From Streptomyces sp. BHT-5-2 (lineage in GTDB: Bacteria; Actinomycetota; Actinomycetes; Streptomycetales; Streptomycetaceae): a DNA stretch of 64,000 nt. Made by a program: the position numbers and the translations under genes. The notes below the pieces were generated by a model. That model was not told the origin of the DNA, ran no database searches, and saw only the letters and a program-made list of their open reading frames with translations. The number at the start of each line of letters is the position of its first letter. Position 1 is the first letter of the stretch. The DNA lies in assembly GCF_019774615.1 (NCBI RefSeq), contig NZ_CP081497.1, forward strand, positions 1,612,001 through 1,676,000, read 5' to 3'. Shown here piece after piece: positions 50,867 to 58,236 of the stretch.

Positions 50867-52918
50867 GTGTCCAAACTGACCGACGTGCCCAAACGGATCT
50901 TGATCGGGCGCGCACTGCGCAGCGACAGGCTCGCCGAGACCCTCCTCCCCAAGCGCATCGCACTCCCCGTCTTCGCCTCCGACCCGCTCTCCTCCGTGGC
51001 CTACGCGCCCGGCGAGGTGCTGTTGGTCCTGTCCGTGGCCGGCGTCTCCGCGTACAGCTTCAGCCCGTGGATCGCCGTCGCGGTCGTGGTGCTGATGTTC
51101 ACCGTCGTCGCGTCGTACCGGCAGAACGTCCACGCCTACCCGAGCGGCGGCGGCGACTACGAGGTCGCCACCACCAACCTCGGTCCCAAGGCGGGCCTGA
51201 CCGTCGCCAGCGCCCTGCTGGTCGACTACGTCCTGACCGTCGCGGTCTCCATCTCCTCCGGCGTGGAGAACCTCGGCTCCGCGATCCCCTTCGTCGTCGA
51301 GCACAAGACGCTCTGCGCCATCGTCATCATCGTGCTGCTGACGCTGATGAACCTGCGCGGCGTCAAGGAGTCCGGCAAGCTCTTCGCGATCCCCACCTAC
51401 GTCTTCGTGGCCGGGGTCTTCATCATGATCCTGTGGGGCGCGGTCCGCGGCCTGGTCCTCGGCGACACCATGAAGGCCCCCACCGCCGGCTACACCATCC
51501 ACGCCGAACAGGGCGGCCTCGCCGGCTTCGCCCTGATCTTCCTGCTGCTGCGCGCCTTCTCCTCCGGATGCGCCGCGCTCACCGGCGTCGAGGCGATCTC
51601 CAACGGCGTGCCCGCCTTCCGCAAGCCGAAGTCGAAGAACGCCGCGACCACCCTCGCCCTCATGGGCGGGCTGGCCGTCACGATGTTCTGCGGCATCATC
51701 GCGCTGGCCATGACCACCCACGTCCGGATGGCCGAGAACCCGGCCACCGACCTCCTGAACAACGGCAAGCCGCTGGGCTCCGGATACACCCAGAACCCGG
51801 TCATCTCGCAGGTCGCCGAGGCGGTCTTCGGCAAGGGCAGCTTCCTGTTCGTGGTGCTGGCCGCGGCCACCGCGCTGGTCCTCTTCCTCGCCGCCAACAC
51901 CGCCTACAACGGCTTCCCGCTGCTCGGCTCGATCCTCGCCCAGGACCGCTACCTGCCGCGCCAACTGCACACCCGCGGCGACCGGCTGGCCTTCTCCAAC
52001 GGCATCGTCCTGCTGGCCGGCACCGCCACCGTCCTGGTCTACCTCTACGGCGCGGACTCCACCCGCCTGATCCAGCTCTACATCGTCGGCGTCTTCGTCT
52101 CCTTCACCCTCAGCCAGATCGGCATGGTCCGGCACTGGAACCGCCATCTGCTCGCCGAGAAGGACCCGGCCAAGCGCCGCCGGATGTACCGCTCGCGCGC
52201 CATCAACGCCTTCGGTGGCTTCTTCACCGGCCTGGTCCTCGTCGTCGTCCTCCTGACGAAGTTCACCCACGGCGCCTGGGTGGCGCTCCTCGGCATGGTC
52301 ATCTTCTTCGTGACCATGACCGCGATCCGCCGCCACTACGACCGGGTCGCCGACGAGATCGCCGCCCCCGACACCCCCGACGACGACGTGGTCCGCCCCT
52401 CCCGCGTCCACGCCATCGTCCTGGTCTCCAAGCTGCACAAGCCCACCCTGCGCGCCCTGAACTACGCCAAGCTGATGCGCTCGGGCACCCTCGAAGCGGT
52501 CAGCGTCGACGTCGACCAGGCCGACACCCGGGCCCTGCGCGAGGAGTGGGAGCGGCGCGGCATCGAGGTCCCGCTGAAGGTCCTCGCCTCCCCGTACCGC
52601 GAGATCACCCGGCCGATCATCGACTACGTCAAGTCGCTGCGCCGGGAGAGCCCCCGCGACGCGGTCTCCGTCTACATCCCCGAGTACGTCGTCGGCCACT
52701 GGTACGAGCACCTGCTCCACAACCAGTCCGCGCTGCGCCTCAAGGGACGACTCCTGTTCACCCCCGGCGTCATGGTCACCTCGGTGCCCTGGCAGCTGGA
52801 CTCCTCCGAGGCCGCCAAGAAGCGCGCCCGCAAGCGCGCCGAGTGGAACGCCCCGGGCTCGGTCCGGCGCGGCCCGGTCGCCGCTGCGAAGAAGGAGTCC
52901 GCGGCCACCAGGAAGTGA
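50867..52918 (+). CDS. APC-family permease, KimA-like potassium importer candidate
   Basis: A 683-residue permease. The N-terminal 12-helix APC core begins LLPKRIALPVFASDPLSSVAYAPGE and includes YPSGGGDYEVA and ITALVLFLAANTAYNGFP-like segments. A cytoplasmic domain of about 190 residues follows (VHAIVLVSKLHKPTLRALNY..., GVMVTSVPWQL). This layout and length match the KUP/KimA group; KimA of Bacillus imports potassium and is inhibited by c-di-AMP. The GTG start at 50867 follows a 250-base spacer. Placement next to three RCK proteins and kdp supports potassium transport, but amino-acid transport cannot be excluded. Confidence 0.82.
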   Translation: MSKLTDVPKRILIGRALRSDRLAETLLPKRIALPVFASDPLSSVAYAPGEVLLVLSVAGVSAYSFSPWIAVAVVVLMFTVVASYRQNVHAYPSGGGDYEVATTNLGPKAGLTVASALLVDYVLTVAVSISSGVENLGSAIPFVVEHKTLCAIVIIVLLTLMNLRGVKESGKLFAIPTYVFVAGVFIMILWGAVRGLVLGDTMKAPTAGYTIHAEQGGLAGFALIFLLLRAFSSGCAALTGVEAISNGVPAFRKPKSKNAATTLALMGGLAVTMFCGIIALAMTTHVRMAENPATDLLNNGKPLGSGYTQNPVISQVAEAVFGKGSFLFVVLAAATALVLFLAANTAYNGFPLLGSILAQDRYLPRQLHTRGDRLAFSNGIVLLAGTATVLVYLYGADSTRLIQLYIVGVFVSFTLSQIGMVRHWNRHLLAEKDPAKRRRMYRSRAINAFGGFFTGLVLVVVLLTKFTHGAWVALLGMVIFFVTMTAIRRHYDRVADEIAAPDTPDDDVVRPSRVHAIVLVSKLHKPTLRALNYAKLMRSGTLEAVSVDVDQADTRALREEWERRGIEVPLKVLASPYREITRPIIDYVKSLRRESPRDAVSVYIPEYVVGHWYEHLLHNQSALRLKGRLLFTPGVMVTSVPWQLDSSEAAKKRARKRAEWNAPGSVRRGPVAAAKKESAATRK

Positions 52919-53040
52919 CCGCGGCCGCCGCTCGCCGCGCGGACCCGCGCACTGCGCCGCACCCCGTAAAGTGGACAGTCGGCCTTCTCCCGAAGGCCGG
53001 CCGCCACGGCCTTTCCCCCTCTACCCAGGAGCTCCCCGCC

Positions 53041-54381
53041 ATGCAGCCGGACACGCCGCCGGAATCCAGGAAGTCGCTGGTCGGCGAGGAGTACGAGGTC
53101 GAGGTCGGCCCGGTCGCGCACGGCGGCCACTGCATCGCCCGCACCGAGGCCGGCCAGGTCCTCTTCGTCCGGCACGCGCTGCCCGGCGAACGGGTCCGCG
53201 CCCGCGTCACCGACGGCGAGGAGGGCGCCCGCTTCCTGCGCGCCGACGCCGTCGAGATCCTGGTGGCCTCGAAGGACCGGGTCGAGGCGCCCTGCCCGTT
53301 CTCCGGCCCCGGCCGGTGCGGCGGCTGCGACTGGCAGCACGCCGCGCCCGGCGCCCAGCGCCGCCTCAAGGCCGCCGTCGTCACCGAGCAGCTCTCCCGG
53401 CTGGCCGGCCTGACCCCCGACGAGGCCGGCTGGGACGGCACCGTCGAACCGGCTCCCGGCGACAAGGTCGCCAAGGGCGAGGTCCCGGCCTGGCGCACCC
53501 GCGTCCAGTACGCCGTGGACGCCGAGGGCCGCGCCGGCCTGCGCAGGCACCGCTCGCACGAGGTCGAGCCGGTCACCCACTGCATGATCGCCGCCCCCGG
53601 CATCTCCGAACTCGGCATCGAGCGGCGCACCTGGCCGCAGATCGCCACCGTCGAGGCGATCGCCGCCACCGGCTCCCACGACCGCCAGGTCGTCCTCACC
53701 CCCCGCCCCGGCGGCCGCCTACCGATCGTCGAACTCGACAAGCCGGTCTCCGTCCTCCGCATCGGCGAGAAGGACAAGGCCGTCCACCGCGTCCACGGCC
53801 GCCCCTTCGTCCGCGAACGCGCCGCCGGCCGCACCTGGCGGGTCGGCAACGGCGGCTTCTGGCAGGTCCACCCCAAGGCCGCCGACCTCCTCGTCGAGGC
53901 CGTCATGCAGGGCCTGATGCCGAAGAAGGGCGACATGGCCCTCGACCTCTACTGCGGCGTCGGCCTCTTCGCCGGCGCCCTCGCCGAGCGCGTCGGCGAC
54001 AAGGGCGCCGTCCTCGGCATCGAGTCCGGCAAGCGCGCCGTCGAGGACGCCCGCCACAACCTCGACGACCTCGACCGCGTCCGCATCGAACACGGCAAGG
54101 TCGAGGCCGTCCTCCCCCGCACCGGCATCACCGACGTCGACCTCGTCGTCCTCGACCCGCCCCGCGCCGGCGCCGGCAAGGCCACCGTCCACCACCTCGC
54201 CACCCTCACCCCCCGCCGCATCGCCTACGTCGCCTGCGACCCGGCCGCCCTCGCCCGCGACCTCGCCTACTTCCGCGACGCCGGCTACACCCCCCGCCGC
54301 ATGCGCGCCTTCGACCTCTTCCCGATGACCTCACACGTAGAGTGCGTGGCAATTCTTGAACCGGTCGCAAAGGGCACCTGA
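53041..54381 (+). CDS. TrmA/RumA-family RNA uracil-5-methyltransferase with TRAM domain
   Basis: A 446-residue class I methyltransferase. The TRAM RNA-binding domain (about 14-75) is followed by the Fe-S Cys block (PCPFSGPGRCGGCDW, about 82-97, fourth Cys near 181, HCMIA). The SAM site is LDLYCGVGLFAG, and the catalytic Cys is in YVACDPAALARDL. It methylates a uracil in rRNA or tRNA; the site cannot be told. Most codons end in C, but the last 16 codons (CAC GTA GAG ... GCA AAG) do not. A diverged copy of this 3' end lies downstream, so the end has probably been replaced by integration of a mobile element. Confidence 0.92.
   Translation: MQPDTPPESRKSLVGEEYEVEVGPVAHGGHCIARTEAGQVLFVRHALPGERVRARVTDGEEGARFLRADAVEILVASKDRVEAPCPFSGPGRCGGCDWQHAAPGAQRRLKAAVVTEQLSRLAGLTPDEAGWDGTVEPAPGDKVAKGEVPAWRTRVQYAVDAEGRAGLRRHRSHEVEPVTHCMIAAPGISELGIERRTWPQIATVEAIAATGSHDRQVVLTPRPGGRLPIVELDKPVSVLRIGEKDKAVHRVHGRPFVRERAAGRTWRVGNGGFWQVHPKAADLLVEAVMQGLMPKKGDMALDLYCGVGLFAGALAERVGDKGAVLGIESGKRAVEDARHNLDDLDRVRIEHGKVEAVLPRTGITDVDLVVLDPPRAGAGKATVHHLATLTPRRIAYVACDPAALARDLAYFRDAGYTPRRMRAFDLFPMTSHVECVAILEPVAKGT
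54313..54381 (+). repeat. 3' end of the methyltransferase gene, first copy of a duplicated attachment-like segment
   Basis: The last 22 codons and stop (DLFPMTSHVECVAILEP...) are mirrored in length and pattern by 54426-54494. The stop is followed by CCTGC in both copies. This is the copy now in frame with the gene. Confidence 0.6.
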
Positions 54382-54671
54382 CCTGCAGTTTCTTCGATAT
54401 CTCGTAGGCTTCTAGTGGGTCGGTCGACCTGTTCTTCGAAGTGCACCATGTGGAGCGACTCACGGGCCTCGAAGTGCTCGTGGAGGGTGCCTGACCTGCT
54501 AGTTCGAGAGAAGCGCCTTTCGGGTGGTGTGGTCGTTACACGCGATATCGCCTTGCCGAAATGATGTCCTGTCGCGAATGGTGACGCTCGCTTCGCACAT
54601 TCTGACGTGCTGTCAGATCGGTGGTCGCAGCGGGACTGACGTGATCGTGGGGGGTGCCCCTATGGGTTTCG
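54382..54671. other. Left border of the accessory island
   Basis: These 290 bases lie between the methyltransferase stop and the IS110 transposase stop. They hold the displaced 3'-end copy, a small palindrome TCTGAC / GTCAGA (54601-54606 and 54612-54617), the element CGATATC twice, and an 8-base word TGCCCCTA (54655-54662) that recurs beyond the transposase. G+C is visibly lower than in the core region. No gene is supported. Confidence 0.55.
54426..54494 (+). repeat. Displaced, diverged copy of the methyltransferase 3' end
   Basis: These 69 bases read DLFFEVHHVERLTGLEVL then VEGA and a stop. DLF, HVE, LE and the final G align with the gene's own C-terminus, nine of 22 residues matching, and the stop context TGACCTGC is identical. 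It has no gene body before it. The simplest reading is a leftover 3' end from an integration event. Confidence 0.6.
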
Positions 54672-55980
54672 TCAACCCGTGGGGGCTGGTTGGGGTTGGT
54701 AGAAGGTGCCGTCGCGGAGCATGGCGAAGAGCACGTCGGCTCGTCGTCTGGCGAGGCAGAGGAGGGCTTGGGTGTGGTGTTTTCCCTGGGCGATCTTCTT
54801 GTCGTAGTAGGCCCTGGAGACGGGGTCGGCCAGGGCGGCGAACGCGGAGAGGAAGAAGGCGCGTTTGAGCTGTTTGTTTCCTCTGCGCGATGGCTGTTCG
54901 CCGCGGATGGAGGACCCGGAACTGCGGGTTGCCGGGGCGAGGCCGGCGTAGGCGGCGAGGTGGGCGGCGCTGGGGAAGCTGCTGGCGTCGCCGATGTCGA
55001 TGAGGATGCGTGCTCCGGTCCTGACGCCGATCCCCGGCATGGACGTCAGGACCTTGGAAAGAGGGTGAGCCTCCAGCAGTTCCTCGATCCTTGTGGCGAG
55101 GAGTTTGCGCTGGTCAAGTACCGACTGGAGCGAGCTGGCGAGGCTGGGGACGATCAATGCGGCCGCGGCCGTGCCTGGCACGACCACTGTCTGCTCGTCC
55201 AGGGCGGTGAAGATGTCATCGACGAGCCGTTCCGCCATCCGTGGTGCCTTTGGGCGGATCAGGTTCACCAGCCGACGCCGTCCGGCCTTGCGGACCTGGG
55301 CCGGCGAACCGCACTGGTCGAGCAGCTTGAGCACGGCTGGGTGCTGCATTCGCGGTCCCAGTACCCGTTCCAGCGACGGGTGGATCTGTGTCAGCAGTCC
55401 CCGCAGTCTGTTGCTGATGCGGGTGGCTTCGCCGGCCAGGTCGTCGTCGAAACCCACGATCATTTCCAGCTCGGCTACTGCCTCGTCGGCAAGCTCGACG
55501 GCCCGCAGAGTGTGCGGCATCGACCGGGCCGCGTCCGCGATGATGAAGGCGTCGCGGGCGTCGGTTTTGGCTTCACCGGGGTAGAGGTCGGCGATCCGCC
55601 GCATCGTCAGGCCCGGCAGGTAAGCCACGGGGCAGTCCATGTCGCGGGCCACGGCCAGCGGCAGGGCGCCGATGGAGGCGGGCTGGTCGACGACCACGAG
55701 CACGGTGCCGTGCTTGGCTTTCAGCTTGGCGAACACGTCGCGGAGCTTGGGTTCGCTGTTGGGCAGCCGCTTGTCGAAGGCCTTCCTTCCGGCCGGAGTG
55801 ACGGCGGTGGCGTGGTGTTCGCTCTTGCCGACGTCCAGGCCGAGGAAGGCGCCGATCTCACTGACGTCGATCACGTGCGTCCTCTGGTCGTTCCCGCCCG
55901 GCCGTCCCACGGCACCGATCGCCACATCCACATTACGAAGAGCCTCCCGACCTGCGGACAAGCCGGTGGTCATGCCCCTA
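54655..55980 (-). mobile_element. IS110-family insertion sequence (approximate limits)
   Basis: The transposase gene is enclosed by the 8-base word TGCCCCTA at 54655-54662 and 55973-55980. IS110 elements lack long terminal inverted repeats and leave a short core shared by both ends, so this word is a candidate core and defines an element of about 1.3 kb. IS110 elements carry a non-coding bridge RNA beside the transposase start. The 98 bases between the start codon and this core are short for that, so the real right end may lie further right. Confidence 0.5.
54672..55874 (-). CDS. IS110-family transposase
   Basis: A 400-residue DEDD recombinase. The N-terminal RuvC-like domain starts GLDVGKSEHHATAV and has VDQPASIG and KTDARDAFIIAD, supplying the acidic residues. 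The C-terminal transposase_20 domain has LTSMPGIGVRTGARILIDIG and LAAYAGLAPATRSSG, with the essential Ser in SSGSS. Typical IS110 proteins have this length, so it looks intact. A GTG start at 55874 with AGAGGA upstream was chosen; longer frames upstream are unsupported. Confidence 0.93.
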   Translation of the reverse strand: MIDVSEIGAFLGLDVGKSEHHATAVTPAGRKAFDKRLPNSEPKLRDVFAKLKAKHGTVLVVVDQPASIGALPLAVARDMDCPVAYLPGLTMRRIADLYPGEAKTDARDAFIIADAARSMPHTLRAVELADEAVAELEMIVGFDDDLAGEATRISNRLRGLLTQIHPSLERVLGPRMQHPAVLKLLDQCGSPAQVRKAGRRRLVNLIRPKAPRMAERLVDDIFTALDEQTVVVPGTAAAALIVPSLASSLQSVLDQRKLLATRIEELLEAHPLSKVLTSMPGIGVRTGARILIDIGDASSFPSAAHLAAYAGLAPATRSSGSSIRGEQPSRRGNKQLKRAFFLSAFAALADPVSRAYYDKKIAQGKHHTQALLCLARRRADVLFAMLRDGTFYQPQPAPTG

Positions 55981-56285
55981 ATCAGCGGTCTGTCGATGCC
56001 TCCGGAGCCGGTGACACCACCCCCCAGGCCATACGTTCGACAGGGGGAGAAAGTCATGCCAACTCCGAAGGCCGGGCGCCCCATTGCGGGGCCACCAAGA
56101 AGGTAATGGGGGGTACGGCTGAGAATGGCAGCTTGGCGGATGCAGGACTGTGGCATCGGTACTGGCTGAGATCAACAGGCAGTAAGGGCTCGCGAGTCGT
56201 GCGGCGCAGGAAGGTGCCAGGCGGGTCTGCCGCACAATCGGGTGTCATCTGAACTGGCCTGCGGGCGGGTGGGAAGGGTGTCGCT
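55875..56285. other. Non-coding stretch between IS110 transposase and IS3 remnant
   Basis: About 410 bases with no credible gene. The first part is upstream of the IS110 transposase and is where a bridge RNA of that family would be encoded. The rest is flanking DNA leading to the IS3 orfA fragment. G+C is lower than the window average. Confidence 0.5.
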
Positions 56286-56375
56286 GTGCCCAAGCCTTAC
56301 CCGGAAGAGTTCTGTCAGGTCGTCGTGCGGGTTGCGAGAAACCGCGATTCTGGGGTGACCGTCGAGCAGATTCGG
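56286..56375 (+). pseudogene. Remnant of an IS3-family orfA transposase gene
   Basis: GTG 56286 starts MPKPYPEEFCQVVVRVARNR then DSGVTVEQI, which is the typical beginning of the IS3-family OrfA (a helix-turn-helix protein). After about 29 codons the similarity stops and the expected helix-turn-helix second half is absent. GGGAAGGG lies upstream. It is a truncated fragment, showing earlier insertion activity at this place. Confidence 0.65.
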
Positions 56376-56425
56376 CACAGTGCACGCCTGCCCTGGCAGA
56401 CATCGGTGGACAAAAGGCGGGGACG

Positions 56426-58096
56426 TTATGCCGCAGTGGTCCGAGCGATGCTGGCTGCCGTCGGTACGGGAACGACCTCGATGCTCACCCCGCGTGTGGT
56501 CAGCTCCTGTGTTGTCCGGTGGAGCGTGATCTGGGAGAAGGCGAAGAGCGAGTCGGGTGTGAAGGTTGCTCCGGACTTGTGTCGGACCGCGAGGACTAGC
56601 CGACGAGGCGTGAAGTCTTCGGGCAGCCTGATTCGCCCGCCACTGTCCTGTGCGACCCGGCGTACGAACTGGCAGCGTGCCTCGGGTGAGTTGACGAGGA
56701 GCTCGACGGCGACCTGTGCCTGCCCGAGGAGGTGGCTGAAGGAGCCGGAGGAACCGGCTTGCTTGACCAGGATCAGGGTGCCGTCGGGAGTCAGCAGGTC
56801 GCAGATTTCGACCCGATCGGTGCGCTTGAGGGGGTTGTTGATGAACTCGCCGTCGAGGAACAACCATTCAGGCTGGACCTTTGCGACCGCTCGGTTGTAG
56901 GCGCGTTCGTTCACGGCTTCAGGCCAGTGCGGCAGGCCGTACACGGCGGCATCAGTGAACAACCGTCGCAGGTCGTCTCGGACGGAGTCGATGTAGCCGG
57001 CTCCGAGCTCGTACCAGTCGCCGTCCAGAAGGCAGTACGTCCGTGACCCGAGGGACAAGTCGGCCTGGATCCAGTCCAGTGTGCGGGTGGTCGCCAACGG
57101 TACGGAGGATCTGGGCGAAGGGCCGCGGTGGAGGGCCACCGTGCCGTCGCGCAGGGCGGCGAGACGGCTGCCGGGTCGGTTGATTCGGGCGCGGGTCAGG
57201 ACGTAGGCAAGGTCGAAGTCGTCGGACAGATAGGCCTCGGTGGTGCCGATGCGGGTCCTGTAGACGGTGGCCTCTGCATATGTGTCGTGCAGTTCGAGGG
57301 GAACGGAGAAGGAGATACGTCCGTCAGGGGGAGCGCCGAGATTGCGGTCGAGGGAGGCGTCGAGTGCGGCGCGGGTGATGGCGTCGGTGACCGGGACGAT
57401 GTGGTCGACGAACTCCAGGTCGGGGTGCGGGATGTCGTCCTGGCAGACCTGGGTGATCGTGCGCAGGTCTTCGACCAGATCTGCCGGTTCGATGCCGAGG
57501 GGAAGGCGGAGGCCGACACCACCCTGGGCGCTGTAGGCCCGGCCGGTGGCATGGCGGCTGCGGGTGAGCGGGACGTCGTCGAGATGGCCGCCGAGGTGGC
57601 GGACCACCCGTGCCTGGTCGCGGATGCCGAGCGCCGGGACCGAGGTGCCGGCGGCTACCAGGGAGATGTCAGTGCGCGGCCGGCCGAGCGCTTTGGTGAC
57701 GGCGCCGCTGATGTGCCGGGGGTCGATCATGCGGATGGCGAAGGAGAGGCCGAACCGCTTGTCCTTGAGGGCGTCGGGAACCAGGCGGTAGCCGTTTCCG
57801 CAGGTCACGGCGTAGACCTGGCCGTCGACGGCCAGGAGCAGCAGGGCTCCGGTGCGGCGGACGGGTTCGAACACCGGGATTCCGGTGGTGCGGGCGTTGG
57901 GGGCGCACCAGGTGTCGGCGGCCTCCTCCTTGCCGTAGGTGAGGTAGACCGCGGGTACGCCGAGGACGTCGGGGTGGTGCAGTTCGGCTCCCAGCCGGTC
58001 GAGTTGTTCGTGGTCGAGTGCCTCGAACATCGCCTCAGGGGTCGGGGAGAGGGTGGAGAGCCGATAGACGGTGCGGACTGCTGTGTGGGTGGCCAT
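56426..58096 (-). CDS. DUF6119/TIGR04141 family (sporadically distributed) protein
   Basis: A 556-residue protein that I place in the TIGR04141/DUF6119 family. The family pattern shows in GNGYRLVPDALKDKRFGLSF (residues 100-119) and in VEICDLLTPDGTLILVKQ (429-446) with GSFSHLLGQAQVAVELL (451-467). No catalytic function is established. It has no signal peptide or membrane segment. The family is scattered in genomes and tends to occur in mobile or defence-like loci. It is divergent from the methylase-like gene, with a 140-base promoter region between them. Codons are less G/C-biased than in the core genes. Confidence 0.78.
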   Translation of the reverse strand: MATHTAVRTVYRLSTLSPTPEAMFEALDHEQLDRLGAELHHPDVLGVPAVYLTYGKEEAADTWCAPNARTTGIPVFEPVRRTGALLLLAVDGQVYAVTCGNGYRLVPDALKDKRFGLSFAIRMIDPRHISGAVTKALGRPRTDISLVAAGTSVPALGIRDQARVVRHLGGHLDDVPLTRSRHATGRAYSAQGGVGLRLPLGIEPADLVEDLRTITQVCQDDIPHPDLEFVDHIVPVTDAITRAALDASLDRNLGAPPDGRISFSVPLELHDTYAEATVYRTRIGTTEAYLSDDFDLAYVLTRARINRPGSRLAALRDGTVALHRGPSPRSSVPLATTRTLDWIQADLSLGSRTYCLLDGDWYELGAGYIDSVRDDLRRLFTDAAVYGLPHWPEAVNERAYNRAVAKVQPEWLFLDGEFINNPLKRTDRVEICDLLTPDGTLILVKQAGSSGSFSHLLGQAQVAVELLVNSPEARCQFVRRVAQDSGGRIRLPEDFTPRRLVLAVRHKSGATFTPDSLFAFSQITLHRTTQELTTRGVSIEVVPVPTAASIARTTAA

Positions 58097-58236
58097 GGGA
58101 AGTTCTCCGAGCGTCTGTGGGGCAAGAAGGCTGACGAAGCCTCGCCTGTATACGAAGAACAGTGACAGTTATCTGTGTACGTTGTCAACGCATTGCTAAT
58201 ATTCCCTCGCCGTACCACTGCGTGTACGGTGGGCGT
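58097..58236. promoter_or_regulatory. Divergent promoter/operator of the DUF6119 and methylase-like genes
   Basis: This 140-base spacer is the most A/T-rich stretch nearby. It contains an extended -10-like TGCTAATAT (58191-58199) for the plus-strand gene, a TTGACA -35-like hexamer on the minus strand (GTTGTCAAC region near 58184-58192), and an inverted repeat CCGTAC / GTACGG (58210-58215 and 58224-58229) that ends 7 bases before the methylase ATG. The HTH at the start of the methylase-like protein could bind the inverted repeat and autoregulate. Confidence 0.5.

Noticed and set aside
56172..56867. Minus-strand frame downstream of the DUF6119 gene rich in Arg/Pro
   Set aside because: It overlaps the 3' end of the DUF6119 gene and the IS3 remnant in a wrong frame and shows no family signature.
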